Shown: in pieces, positions 1-7,896 of the stretch
How the letters are laid out: every line of letters begins with the position of its first letter
Numbering within the stretch: the first letter of the stretch is position 1
DNA from: an uncultured Victivallales bacterium
GTDB taxonomy: Bacteria; Verrucomicrobiota; Lentisphaeria; Oligosphaerales; JAFGRS01
Reading direction: 5' to 3'
DNA: 9,663 nucleotides
Assembly (NCBI GenBank): GCA_903834675.1
Contig: CAILKC010000646.1
Span: forward strand, 1 to 9,663
The notes under the pieces: generated by a model
Told to the model about the DNA's origin: nothing
Databases searched by the model: none
The model's input: only the letters and a program-made list of their open reading frames with translations
Program-made: the position numbers and the translations under genes

Positions 1-135
1 GCCACGGGCGCGAGCCCGTGGGATTGTGGGAACAATAGAGACCCAAGCCCCCGCAGGGGGCGTCACAACCGTAGCCACGGGCGCGAGCCCGTGGGATTGT
101 GGGAACAATAGAGACCCAAGCCCCCGCAGGGGGCG
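1..135. repeat. Two direct copies of a 62-bp composite palindromic (REP-like) element
   Basis: Positions 1-62 and 74-135 are identical, giving a 73-bp period with an 11-bp spacer. Each copy carries two hairpins. The first is ccacgggc-gcga-gcccgtgg (2-21 and 75-94). The second is gccccc-gca-gggggc (47-61 and 120-134). About 25 bases lie between them. The first copy starts at the window edge, so the array may extend further left. Paired palindromes in fixed order are how REP/BIME-type intergenic elements look. No REP-associated tyrosine transposase (RAYT) is present in this window. The repetition itself is certain; the REP-like label is an inference. Confidence 0.9.
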
Positions 136-157
136 ACACCAGAAGGCCGTCTTGTAC

Positions 158-220
158 CGCCGCCCTGCGGGGGCTTGACGATCTCGCCTGCCGTATCCAC
201 GGGCTCACGCCCGTGGCTAC
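158..220 (-). repeat. Inverted degenerate copy of the same composite element
   Basis: Read on the minus strand, this stretch starts gtagccacgggcg, has the palindrome ccacgggc-gtga-gcccgtgg (plus strand 197-216), then about 22 unrelated bases, then caagcccccgcaggg. This is the order seen at 71-135, so it is a third copy in opposite orientation. The linker is diverged while both hairpins are kept, which suggests selection or mobility acting on the stems. The second hairpin (162-174) is imperfect. Together with the direct copies it gives a head-to-head arrangement typical of BIME-like clusters. Confidence 0.8.
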
Positions 221-229
221 ATAATTGCC

Positions 230-244
230 ATCCCCTGCGGGGAT
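230..244. repeat. Short palindrome atcccc-tgc-ggggat
   Basis: A perfect 6-bp inverted repeat with a 3-base centre. It shares the cccctgcgggg core with the second hairpin of the neighbouring REP-like elements and probably belongs to the same repeat family. It closes the array before the A+T-richer attataaaac stretch. Confidence 0.6.
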
Positions 245-478
245 TATAAAACATTGTCGAAGCAAGGGATGTGTGTCCGGCTAGTTGTGATCGGTGGAAG
301 GTGGACGCGGCTTATGGAGCGCCGGTGAGCCGTCGGCCGCCGCCGACCTGGCGGCGGAAGCCAACCCGATCGACCCCGATACCAATACCGACCCCGACCC
401 CGAGAAGAAGCGGGCTGAAGGCCACCGCCCCCAGCCGGGGGCTGGGCTGAACCCTGAACCCTGAACCCTGAACCCTCT
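245..478. other. Non-coding stretch with hairpin, hexamer tract and heptamer array
   Basis: No convincing gene is present. Position 337-357 forms a strong hairpin (ccgccgcc-gacct-ggcggcgg). From 372 to 407 there are six degenerate hexamers (gacccc, gatacc, aatacc, gacccc, gacccc, gagaag). Position 430-446 is a second hairpin (cccagcc-ggg-ggctggg). From 447 to 474 the heptamer ctgaacc is repeated four times. These blocks abut one another and end four bases before the ATG of the LpxC-like gene. The heptamer array contains an in-frame TGA (455-457) relative to that gene, so translation cannot start further upstream. Confidence 0.7.
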
Positions 479-1510
479 ATGAATAAACCGCAGATGGGAC
501 GGCTGCTGCTGGGCGACGCTGGGACCTTGGCCGCCAGCGTGGCGCGCTGGGCGTCTACGCCGGTTGACATGGTGTTGCGGGTCCCCTCGGGATGGCAGCC
601 CGACACGGCACAGACGACCCTGGGCCGCGAGTTTGTGGTGACCGGTCCGGCGACTTACTCACGGCGCCGCGACAGCACGATGTGCTTTCGGCCCTATGAG
701 CGGTCGGGCTGGTGGATCGACCGCGCCGACCTGCCCGAGCAGCTTCCCATTCAAGTCAGCGTGCGCAATGTCTGGACCACGGCCCGCAATATCGTCCTGC
801 GCAGCGGCAACCCGCATAACTACCTGCGCATGGTCGAACACATCATTGCCCTGAAACTGGGACTGGGGCTGGACAATGTGCTCATCCGCATCGGCACGGG
901 TGATCCGCCGCTCTTCGATGTGGGCAGCATGCCGCTGGTCGAGGGCGCCGAGCAGGCCGGGGTCGTCGAACAGCGCCCGCTCCGGCCTTTGGTGTACTGG
1001 ACGGTGAAGGAGCCGGTGACCGTGGCCAGTCCCAGCGGGGGCTTCCTACACCTCGCCCCAGCCGCACCCGGTCAACGGCTGCTGAGCCTGGACGTAGCGG
1101 TCGACTTCCCCTCCGCTATCGGCCGCCAGCGGATTCAGTTCGACCTCTGCGGCGCCGCCTTCCGCCAGGGCGCTCAGGCCCGCACCAACTGCACCATCGC
1201 CGAGATGGTTTTCGCGAAGACTCTTGGCAAGCTCTTTGCCGACGTGCGCGGCCTGGGGTACACCCGGGAGAACATCCTTATCGCTGGACGACGCGGCTAC
1301 CTCAACCCGCCACGCCTGATCGAGAACGGGAAGTCGCTGGAGGCCGTCTGGCACCGTGCCGTGCTGGATTTGATCGCGGCGCTTTCGCTGATCGAGACCG
1401 GACGCCTGGCCGGAACCGTGGTGTCATACCGGGCGGGCCATGCGCTCGATGTGCGCTTGGTGACCCAGCTTGTCCTGCACGATCTTCTGGTGCCCGTCTG
1501 CCCAACGTGA
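479..1510 (+). CDS. Divergent LpxC-family (UDP-3-O-acyl-GlcNAc deacetylase-like) protein
   Basis: Known family: LpxC is the zinc-dependent deacetylase that commits UDP-3-O-acyl-GlcNAc to lipid A synthesis in the cytoplasm. Seen here: the whole fold can be followed from about residue 47 (TLGREF) to 332. Landmarks are MVEH (118-121), LGLDNV, a PLFDVGS segment matching the usual P-x-x-DGSA, ART (234-236), ENILIAGRRGYLNP, VLDLI (295-299) and AGHALD (319-324). The zinc-ligand pair E-H, the Thr of ART, the Asp of LD and the His of GHAL are kept. The canonical H-K-x-L-D helix reads R-A-V-L-D, with a His one residue earlier. The Asp of IGDL is Ala301, and ARTF reads ARTN. The 343 residues exceed the usual ~300 because of about 45 N-terminal residues without family resemblance, so the true start may lie later (Met31, 569). 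No Shine-Dalgarno precedes 479. No other lipid A gene is nearby. It could be a pseudoenzyme or an enzyme with altered specificity. Confidence 0.75.
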   Translation: MNKPQMGRLLLGDAGTLAASVARWASTPVDMVLRVPSGWQPDTAQTTLGREFVVTGPATYSRRRDSTMCFRPYERSGWWIDRADLPEQLPIQVSVRNVWTTARNIVLRSGNPHNYLRMVEHIIALKLGLGLDNVLIRIGTGDPPLFDVGSMPLVEGAEQAGVVEQRPLRPLVYWTVKEPVTVASPSGGFLHLAPAAPGQRLLSLDVAVDFPSAIGRQRIQFDLCGAAFRQGAQARTNCTIAEMVFAKTLGKLFADVRGLGYTRENILIAGRRGYLNPPRLIENGKSLEAVWHRAVLDLIAALSLIETGRLAGTVVSYRAGHALDVRLVTQLVLHDLLVPVCPT

Positions 1511-1824
1511 CGCAGACGCTGCCGGGTGCGGACCTCGCCAGCGCGCGGAATAGCCACGGGTGGCAGCCCCCGGGGCCGGTCCGGTCGAGGTGCAGTTCCG
1601 CGAGACCCCAAGGCTGCGGCAAGCAGTTTGCGGGCCCATTGTGCCCCCCATGCTGCTGGGTTAAGGCTCAACGTGCCCAAGGCCAGCCCTGAGCAAGAGC
1701 CACAAATGCCTCGCGTCGCAGCCCGTAGGGTGACCCATTCGCGAGGCGTTCGGGGGTTCTCAAGAGCCTCGCGGGCTTCATCCGGGTGTTGCGCAAGGTC
1801 CGCGGGTCGGCGTCGGCGCCAGGC
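1511..1824. other. Convergent intergenic region, no gene seen
   Basis: This 314-bp gap lies between the 3' ends of the LpxC-like gene and the helicase gene. Reading frames that cross it are Arg/Ser/Pro-rich, run antisense into the flanking genes and resemble no family. Position 1553-1564 (gccac-gg-gtggc) starts tagccacggg like the REP-like units at the left edge and may be a decayed copy. The only other structure I see is the inverted repeat at 1708-1747. Confidence 0.6.
1708..1747. terminator. Possible bidirectional terminator between convergent genes
   Basis: An 8-bp perfect inverted repeat, gcctcgcg (1708-1715) and cgcgaggc (1740-1747), encloses 24 bases that themselves contain a gggtgaccc-type mini-palindrome. 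On the minus strand the stem is followed by atttgtgg, which is only weakly U-rich. Its position between two converging genes fits termination, but the long loop and poor U-tract keep this tentative. Confidence 0.35.
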
Positions 1825-3921
<2,097 letters not shown>

Positions 3922-4012
3922 GGCGACAAGTGCTCCAGCCCGGCCGCCGGCGGGGGCCGGACCTACCGGAATGAGACGTGCGGTTTTCGTACCTGCGGGG
4001 CCAGAAAAGACA

Positions 4013-4048
4013 AAGGAGAGAAACCCCTCCGCAGCGGTTTCTCTCCTT
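4013..4048 (-). terminator. Rho-independent terminator of the ferredoxin gene
   Basis: A 13-bp perfect stem, aaggagagaaacc (4013-4025) with ggtttctctcctt (4036-4048), closes a 10-base loop. On the minus strand the stem is followed by tgtcttttc, a moderate U-tract. It lies 49 bp after the ferredoxin stop and before the helicase start. This shows that the two genes are separate transcripts and that the helicase start must lie downstream of it. Confidence 0.8.
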
Positions 4049-4097
4049 GGCGCGCAATCCGTCACACGAGCGACTCAGGCGGTTCGCCGAAGCGCTC

Positions 4098-4268
4098 CTA
4101 CTCCAGCGAGATGGCCTCTGCCGGACAAGCGTCCACGCAGGCGCCGCAGTCAACACAGTCGTCGCTGATGACGGCCTTGTCATTCTTCATGCTGATGGCT
4201 TCCACCGGACACTCGTCAACGCAGGTCTCGCAGCCCGTGCACTTCTCGACATCAACAACAGCAGCCAT
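4098..4268 (-). CDS. 2[4Fe-4S] ferredoxin, clostridial type
   Basis: This 56-residue protein carries two classic cluster motifs: C10-x2-C13-x2-C16-x3-C20-P and C38-x2-C41-x2-C44-x3-C48-P. That is the full pattern for two low-potential [4Fe-4S] clusters, used to carry single electrons between cytoplasmic redox enzymes. The length is typical of bacterial-type ferredoxins. The start at 4268 is preceded by gaggt five bases upstream, a good Shine-Dalgarno. The frame stays open to 4439, but that extension has no family resemblance and would run through the promoter. It has its own candidate promoter (4351-4378) and a terminator (4013-4048), so it is likely a monocistronic message. Redox partners cannot be read from the neighbours. 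Confidence 0.95.
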   Translation of the reverse strand: MAAVVDVEKCTGCETCVDECPVEAISMKNDKAVISDDCVDCGACVDACPAEAISLE

Positions 4269-4280
4269 GACACACCTCTT

Positions 4281-4293
4281 GTTAGTCGCTAAC
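4281..4293. promoter_or_regulatory. Small palindrome gttag-tcg-ctaac in the ferredoxin leader
   Basis: A perfect 5-bp inverted repeat with a 3-base centre lies just upstream of the ferredoxin ribosome binding site. It could be an operator half-site pair or a small leader hairpin. No regulator is identifiable and chance occurrence is possible. Confidence 0.3.
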
Positions 4294-4350
4294 GACGCAT
4301 CCGCACGGCCACCTGGCCCGCTTGGTAAACACTCCGCGGACGAGCCCTTT

Positions 4351-4378
4351 ACTATAAAGAGTCCTCGTGCCCGCGCAA
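4351..4378 (-). promoter_or_regulatory. Candidate sigma70-type promoter of the ferredoxin gene
   Basis: Read on the minus strand, TTGCGC (4373-4378) and TATAGT (4351-4356) are separated by 16 bp. The -10 box matches five of six consensus positions and the -35 box three of six. The -10 sits inside a small palindrome (cttta-cta-taaag, 4347-4359). The predicted leader is about 75 nt. It starts 24 bp after the FmdB-like stop, which supports separate transcription of the two small genes. Confidence 0.5.
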
Positions 4379-4401
4379 CCCAAGTCCGCCCGAAAACCGA
4401 C

Positions 4402-4626
4402 TCACCCCAGTGGGCAACCGCCGCTCTTGCAGGACCCACCCGAGGGGCACTTACCCAGCGAGCAGGACGGGGTCTTGACCGCTACCGTGGCACTGAACAC
4501 CGAGAACACCTTACGGGGCTCGGCAGCCCCGCACTCGGGGCAATCCGGGGCCTTCTCGTCGGCCCGCCGATGCAGGTGGGAAAACTTCCGACTGCAGGTA
4601 CGACAGCGATACTCGTAGATGGGCAT
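4402..4626 (-). CDS. FmdB-family zinc-ribbon protein with Cys-rich tail
   Basis: The 74-residue protein opens with MPIYEYRC, the hallmark of the FmdB family, whose first member was proposed as a regulator of formamidase/acetamidase expression. C8-x2-C11 and C29-x2-C32 form the zinc ribbon. The tail has four more cysteines (55, 60, 66, 71) in a Gly/Ser/Pro/Lys context (CSLGKC, GGSCKSGGC). Such short Cys-rich tails occur in many FmdB proteins and may bind a second metal. The role is probably metal-dependent regulation or RNA/DNA binding, but the true function is unknown. The start has a weak aaggga nine bases upstream. It lies 133 bp ahead of the ferredoxin gene on the same strand and diverges from the PAS gene. 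Confidence 0.85.
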   Translation of the reverse strand: MPIYEYRCRTCSRKFSHLHRRADEKAPDCPECGAAEPRKVFSVFSATVAVKTPSCSLGKCPSGGSCKSGGCPLG

Positions 4627-4692
4627 TCGTGTGTTTCCCTTGCCAGGTTCATTTTGTCAGAGCCGTTACAGCTACCTTCCGACACGTCACGG

Positions 4693-4730
4693 TGCAAGCG
4701 GTTGCATGCAGAACGGTTTCTTGAAACCGT
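4693..4730. promoter_or_regulatory. Two adjacent palindromes between divergent genes (possible operators)
   Basis: The region between the FmdB-like gene and the PAS gene holds tgcaa-gcgg-ttgca (4693-4706) and, six bases on, acggttt-cttg-aaaccgt (4713-4730), the latter a perfect 7-bp inverted repeat. The second lies ten bases before a candidate -35 box for the PAS gene. This is where an operator for either divergent gene would be expected, but no regulator is encoded nearby and the sites are not recognised. Confidence 0.4.
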
Positions 4731-4740
4731 CGGGAGACCG

Positions 4741-4768
4741 TTGCGTCGGCTCTGGCCAGGTGTATGGT
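4741..4768 (+). promoter_or_regulatory. Candidate promoter of the PAS gene
   Basis: TTGCGT (4741-4746) and TATGGT (4763-4768) are 16 bp apart on the plus strand. The -10 box matches four of six consensus positions. The predicted leader to the chosen start is about 105 nt. Support is modest because no conserved sequence is available to compare. Confidence 0.35.
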
Positions 4769-4878
4769 AGAACGGCGGTTGAGGCATGACGCTTTGTCGT
4801 GCGCTGCCGCCGTAGTAGACCGGGATGCCTCGGCAAGGCCGCCTGGAGCTTCACGCCGGACGGGGACCCCAGACGACG

Positions 4879-5790
4879 ATGAATGATACTCGGAAGACGA
4901 AGCCGCAGCTTGTGGCTGAGATGGAAGACCTGCGCGCCGAGTTGCGTCGGCATATCGCCGCTGAGTCGGACGCGGCCCGCGCCGAGGAAGCGATGTGGCA
5001 GACCCAGATCGCCTTGTTGGCGCTCTTCAACAACCTGCCCGGGATGGCCTACCGTACGGCTTTCGACGAGAAGGCGCCGCGTGGGCGAGTGGAGTTCGTC
5101 AGCGGCGGCTGTCTGCGCTTGACCGGCTACCCGGCTGCGACCTATGTGACCACTCCGGCCTTCTACCGGGATGAAGTGGTTTACCCGGAAGACCGGCAGC
5201 GTGTGCGCGACGCCATCGCTCAGGCCGAAGCGCGCCATGAGCCGTTCCAGCTCACCTACCGCATCACGACCAAGGATGGGCAGGTGCGCTGGCTGGACGA
5301 ACACGGCAATGGCCTGTACGGGCCGCAGGGCGAAGTGGTCGCCCGTGAGGGGTTCATCGCCGATGTGACCGAGCGGGTGATGCATGTGGAGGAACTCGGC
5401 CGTCAGCACACCGAACTGCTGAGGCTGACGCGGGCCGTCGAGCAGGCCGGCGAGTTGATCCTGATCGGTGACGCCTCCGGCGCCGTCCAGTACGTCAACC
5501 AGGCCTTCGAGGACCTCACCGGCTTCCGCCGGGCTGACGTCATCGGCCGGCCACCGCGCATGGCGTCGTGCGATCCCCATGAACGCAACCTTTTCCATCG
5601 CATCCGGCTGGCGCTGCAGCGGGGGGATACCTGGCGTGGACGCTATGTCAGCCGTCGCAAGGATGGGACGCTGTTTGAGCTGGAATGCACCGCCTCGCCG
5701 GTGATCTCGCCGGAGGGCCACTTCGAGGGGTACGTCGCGGTACAGCGCGAATCCACCCCGCAGACTACGTCCCCGGCGGCGAGCGACTGA
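4879..5790 (+). CDS. Double-PAS-domain sensor protein without output domain
   Basis: PAS domains bind small ligands or cofactors and sense redox, light or metabolites, usually feeding a kinase, cyclase or regulator. In the 303-residue form there is an N-terminal coiled-coil stretch (about 8-42). The first PAS domain spans about 44-167, with a clear C-terminal PAC segment (YRITTKDGQVRWLDEHG and ADVTERV). The second spans about 174-292 (ILIGDASGAVQYVNQAFEDL, TGFRRADVIGR, RRKDGTLFELE). There is no signal peptide, membrane segment, histidine kinase, GGDEF, EAL or DNA-binding domain, so the protein is cytoplasmic and must act through a partner. The frame opens at 4825, but Met at 4879 begins MNDTRKTKPQLVAEMEDLR, a start commonly seen in PAS sensor proteins, and is preferred. 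The ribosome site is weak for both. The 109 bp to the next gene carry no obvious promoter, so co-transcription with the UroD-like gene is possible. Confidence 0.85.
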   Translation: MNDTRKTKPQLVAEMEDLRAELRRHIAAESDAARAEEAMWQTQIALLALFNNLPGMAYRTAFDEKAPRGRVEFVSGGCLRLTGYPAATYVTTPAFYRDEVVYPEDRQRVRDAIAQAEARHEPFQLTYRITTKDGQVRWLDEHGNGLYGPQGEVVAREGFIADVTERVMHVEELGRQHTELLRLTRAVEQAGELILIGDASGAVQYVNQAFEDLTGFRRADVIGRPPRMASCDPHERNLFHRIRLALQRGDTWRGRYVSRRKDGTLFELECTASPVISPEGHFEGYVAVQRESTPQTTSPAASD

Positions 5791-5899
5791 CGCCAGCGAC
5801 GCGGCGGGTTGGGCGTTGGGGTCGGCGGCGTTGCCGTGGTCGAACCCTGAGCAGCAGCGCCACGGGAGAATACCCAGGCGCGGGACGGGAAGCCCCTCC
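5791..5899. other. Short gap with a weak hairpin
   Basis: Position 5834-5839 (ccgtgg) pairs with 5860-5865 (ccacgg) around 20 bases, with no U-tract after it. I see no kinase or other output-domain coding in any frame here, so the PAS protein ends genuinely at 5790 rather than by a nearby frameshift. Confidence 0.4.
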
Positions 5900-6841
5900 A
5901 TGACCGGCAAGCAGCGATTTCTTCAGGCGCTACGCTTCGAGCAAGCGGACCGACCGCCGCACTTCGAGTCGATGTTTGAGCTTGAACGGGAAGCGTTCGG
6001 CCTGCATTTCCCCCCCCGCGAGAGTTGGGGCGGCCTGGTCGGCGCCGAGAAGCAGCGGGCCGTGGCGCAGTGCATGGCCATCTACGAGCGCATCGTGGCC
6101 CGCTACCACTGGGACGCCTTGGCGGTGTACTGGCCCTGGGGCGACCCCGAGGGCATTCGGGCCGCCAAGGCGACCTTCGGCGACGACATCGCCATCGGCG
6201 GCATGGTTGGTGGTGGCGTGTTCTCCATCGAAGGCACCACGGACTGGATGGAGTTTGCCGTGACTCTGCAGGAGGCCCCCGAACGGCTCCTGGCGCTGGC
6301 CGAGGAGAAGTGCCGCAGTGCCATTCAGCGGGTCGAAGCCATGGTCGAGGCCGGGGCTGACTTTGTCTTCATGCCCAACGACGTGGCCTTCAATGCCGGG
6401 CCCTTCATCTCTCCCGCGGACTTCGCCAGGCTGGTGACGCCGTATTGGGAGCGCCAGGTCCGCCGGGTCAGGGAACTGGGGGCCATCGCCATCATCCACA
6501 CGGATGGCCAGATCATGCCCATCCTGGATCAGCTCTTGGCCCTCGGGGCGCACGCTTTGATGTCCCTCGATCCGATGGCCGGGGTCGACATCCGCGAGGT
6601 CAAGCGTCTGACCTACGGGCGCCTGGCGCTGATGGGCAACGTCCAGTGCAGCCTGCTTCAGGATGGGCCGGCGGCGGCGATCCGCGAGTCCGCGCTCTAC
6701 TGCCTGCAACATGGCTCGCCTGGCGGCGGCTACATCTTCTCGACCTCGAACACCATCTTCCCGGGTATGCCTCTGGAGAACTACGAGTATATGCTCTCCG
6801 TGTTCCGCGAGTTTTGTGCTGGAAAGGATGACAAGCCATGA
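5900..6841 (+). CDS. Uroporphyrinogen decarboxylase-superfamily protein (UroD/MtaA-like), probably not a haem enzyme
   Basis: The superfamily includes haem-pathway UroD and the corrinoid methyltransferases MtaA/CmuA, all TIM barrels. The 313 residues start MTGKQRFLQALRFEQADRPP, a typical opening of the non-haem branch. Other landmarks are VEAGADFVFMPNDVAFN (149-165), AIIHTDGQIMPILDQL (197-212), LALMGNV (242-248), the GGGYIFSTSN loop (275-284) and the ending PGMPLENYEYML. In MtaA-type proteins the barrel His is part of H-x-C for zinc; here H200 is followed by T-D, so the Cys ligand is absent. That argues against a standard methylcobalamin methyltransferase. The frame begins at 5816, but Met at 5900 fits the family start. 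Its stop overlaps the next start (ATGA at 6838), implying translational coupling. The substrate is unknown; similar proteins often sit near sugar oxidoreductases. Confidence 0.85.
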   Translation: MTGKQRFLQALRFEQADRPPHFESMFELEREAFGLHFPPRESWGGLVGAEKQRAVAQCMAIYERIVARYHWDALAVYWPWGDPEGIRAAKATFGDDIAIGGMVGGGVFSIEGTTDWMEFAVTLQEAPERLLALAEEKCRSAIQRVEAMVEAGADFVFMPNDVAFNAGPFISPADFARLVTPYWERQVRRVRELGAIAIIHTDGQIMPILDQLLALGAHALMSLDPMAGVDIREVKRLTYGRLALMGNVQCSLLQDGPAAAIRESALYCLQHGSPGGGYIFSTSNTIFPGMPLENYEYMLSVFREFCAGKDDKP

Positions 6842-7896
6842 GTGTCTGCGTCGGGGTGATCGGCTGCGGCAATATCTCGAAGTTCCATTTCAGCGGGCTG
6901 GAAAAGGCCGGCGCCCGCGTGGCTTGGGTCTGCGACCTGCGCGAGGCCGCTGCCCGTCCCTGGGCGGAACGTTTCGGCGCCCAATGCACCACGGACTGGC
7001 GCCGCGTCATCGCCGACCCGGAGGTACAGGCCGTCACGGTTACCGCCATCTCGGCCGTGCATCGGCCGATCTGCCTCGCCGCCATCGCGGCGGGCAAGGC
7101 CGTAATCTGCGAGAAGACCCTGGCCGTCAACGCCAACGAGGCGCTGGAGATTGTGCGTGCGGCCGAGCAAGCGGGCACCGTGTTCTACACCTCCTACATG
7201 AAGCGCTTTATTCCCGCCTTCCAGAAGGCTCACGAACTGCTGCCCCGACTGGGCCGCATCGTCAGCACCAGCATCCGCGCCTACCAGTGCTGGGGCGACC
7301 TGTGGAGCGCGATGCCCGCCTCGGGCTTCTTCCACACGCCTCCGGGCGGCACCTCTCAGGTAGTCAGCAACTTCGGCGGCGGGATCCTGGTCTGCGGCGG
7401 CAGTCACATTCTGGACTTGGTGTGCTGGTTGCTGGGCCGCCCGGCGCGCGTCTATGCGACCCTGGTCATCCCCGAGGGGCGTGACTACGACGTGCAGGCG
7501 GCCGCCCTGCTCGAAACGGCCCATGGCATCGTGCATTACGAAGCGCTGGCCCACCCCTTGCGGCAGATCGGCTTTCTCAACGATGGCTGGGACGAACGGG
7601 TCGAGATCAATGGCACCGCCGGCCGCATCGAGGTGTTCAGCGCCGCCTGGGACCGCTTCGACTATAAGGCCTCGAAGCTGGTCCATTACGATAACCACAC
7701 GGGTAACTCTACCGAGTACCGTTACGCTCCCGCGTCACCCTTCGACCTGGCCGTCGCCTTCTACCTCGACGGCATTGCCAAGGGCTGCCAGGGTAGCCAG
7801 AGTCGGCTGACCGGCTATGAGGTCGACGAGTTGATCGAGCACATCAAGCTCAGCGCCCAGTCGGGGCAAGCCGTTACCCTCAACTGGCGCATCTGA
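6838..7896 (+). CDS. Gfo/Idh/MocA-family NAD(P)-dependent oxidoreductase
   Basis: These enzymes oxidise or reduce sugar-like substrates with NAD(P). The 352-residue chain opens with the Rossmann dinucleotide fold, GVIGCGNISKFH (6-17), then VCDLR at the end of strand two. The usual EKP is EKT here (92-94, CEKTLAVNANEA). The C-terminal domain carries GGGILVCGGSHILDLVCWLLG (180-200), in which H190 and D193 occupy the catalytic His/Asp region of the family. Length is normal and there is no signal peptide, so it is cytoplasmic. A good ribosome site (aaagga, nine bases ahead) lies inside the end of the UroD-like gene, and the two genes overlap by four bases. The partnership suggests that the two act on the same or successive compounds. 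The substrate is not recognisable from sequence. Confidence 0.93.
   Translation: MSVCVGVIGCGNISKFHFSGLEKAGARVAWVCDLREAAARPWAERFGAQCTTDWRRVIADPEVQAVTVTAISAVHRPICLAAIAAGKAVICEKTLAVNANEALEIVRAAEQAGTVFYTSYMKRFIPAFQKAHELLPRLGRIVSTSIRAYQCWGDLWSAMPASGFFHTPPGGTSQVVSNFGGGILVCGGSHILDLVCWLLGRPARVYATLVIPEGRDYDVQAAALLETAHGIVHYEALAHPLRQIGFLNDGWDERVEINGTAGRIEVFSAAWDRFDYKASKLVHYDNHTGNSTEYRYAPASPFDLAVAFYLDGIAKGCQGSQSRLTGYEVDELIEHIKLSAQSGQAVTLNWRI

Noticed and set aside
1..135. CRISPR array
   Set aside because: Only two full repeat copies, with a 62-bp repeat and 11-bp spacer, no cas genes, and internally palindromic units. The proportions are wrong for CRISPR.
225..250. Promoter with TATAAA (245-250) and TTGCCA (225-230)
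   Set aside because: The spacing is 14 bp, too short, and the nearest start is more than 200 bp away behind hairpins.
1553..1564. Extra copy of the left-edge REP-like element
   Set aside because: Only the first ten or so bases match and the second hairpin is not recognisable; too weak to call.
4825..4878. Upstream start of the PAS gene (18 extra codons)
   Set aside because: The extra residues do not look like a PAS-protein start, whereas MNDTRKTKPQL at 4879 does. Not fully excluded because both ribosome sites are weak.
4687..5910. Long minus-strand open frame (407 codons) opposite the PAS gene
   Set aside because: It is antisense to a clear double-PAS protein in G+C-rich DNA where the opposite frame stays open by codon bias. 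The translation is low-complexity and matches no family I know.
5930..6712. Minus-strand 260-codon frame opposite the UroD-like gene
   Set aside because: Shadow of the real gene; Asp/Gly/His-rich translation without domains.
6781..7698. Minus-strand 305-codon frame opposite the first oxidoreductase
   Set aside because: Antisense shadow; the plus-strand Rossmann and catalytic motifs decide the coding strand.
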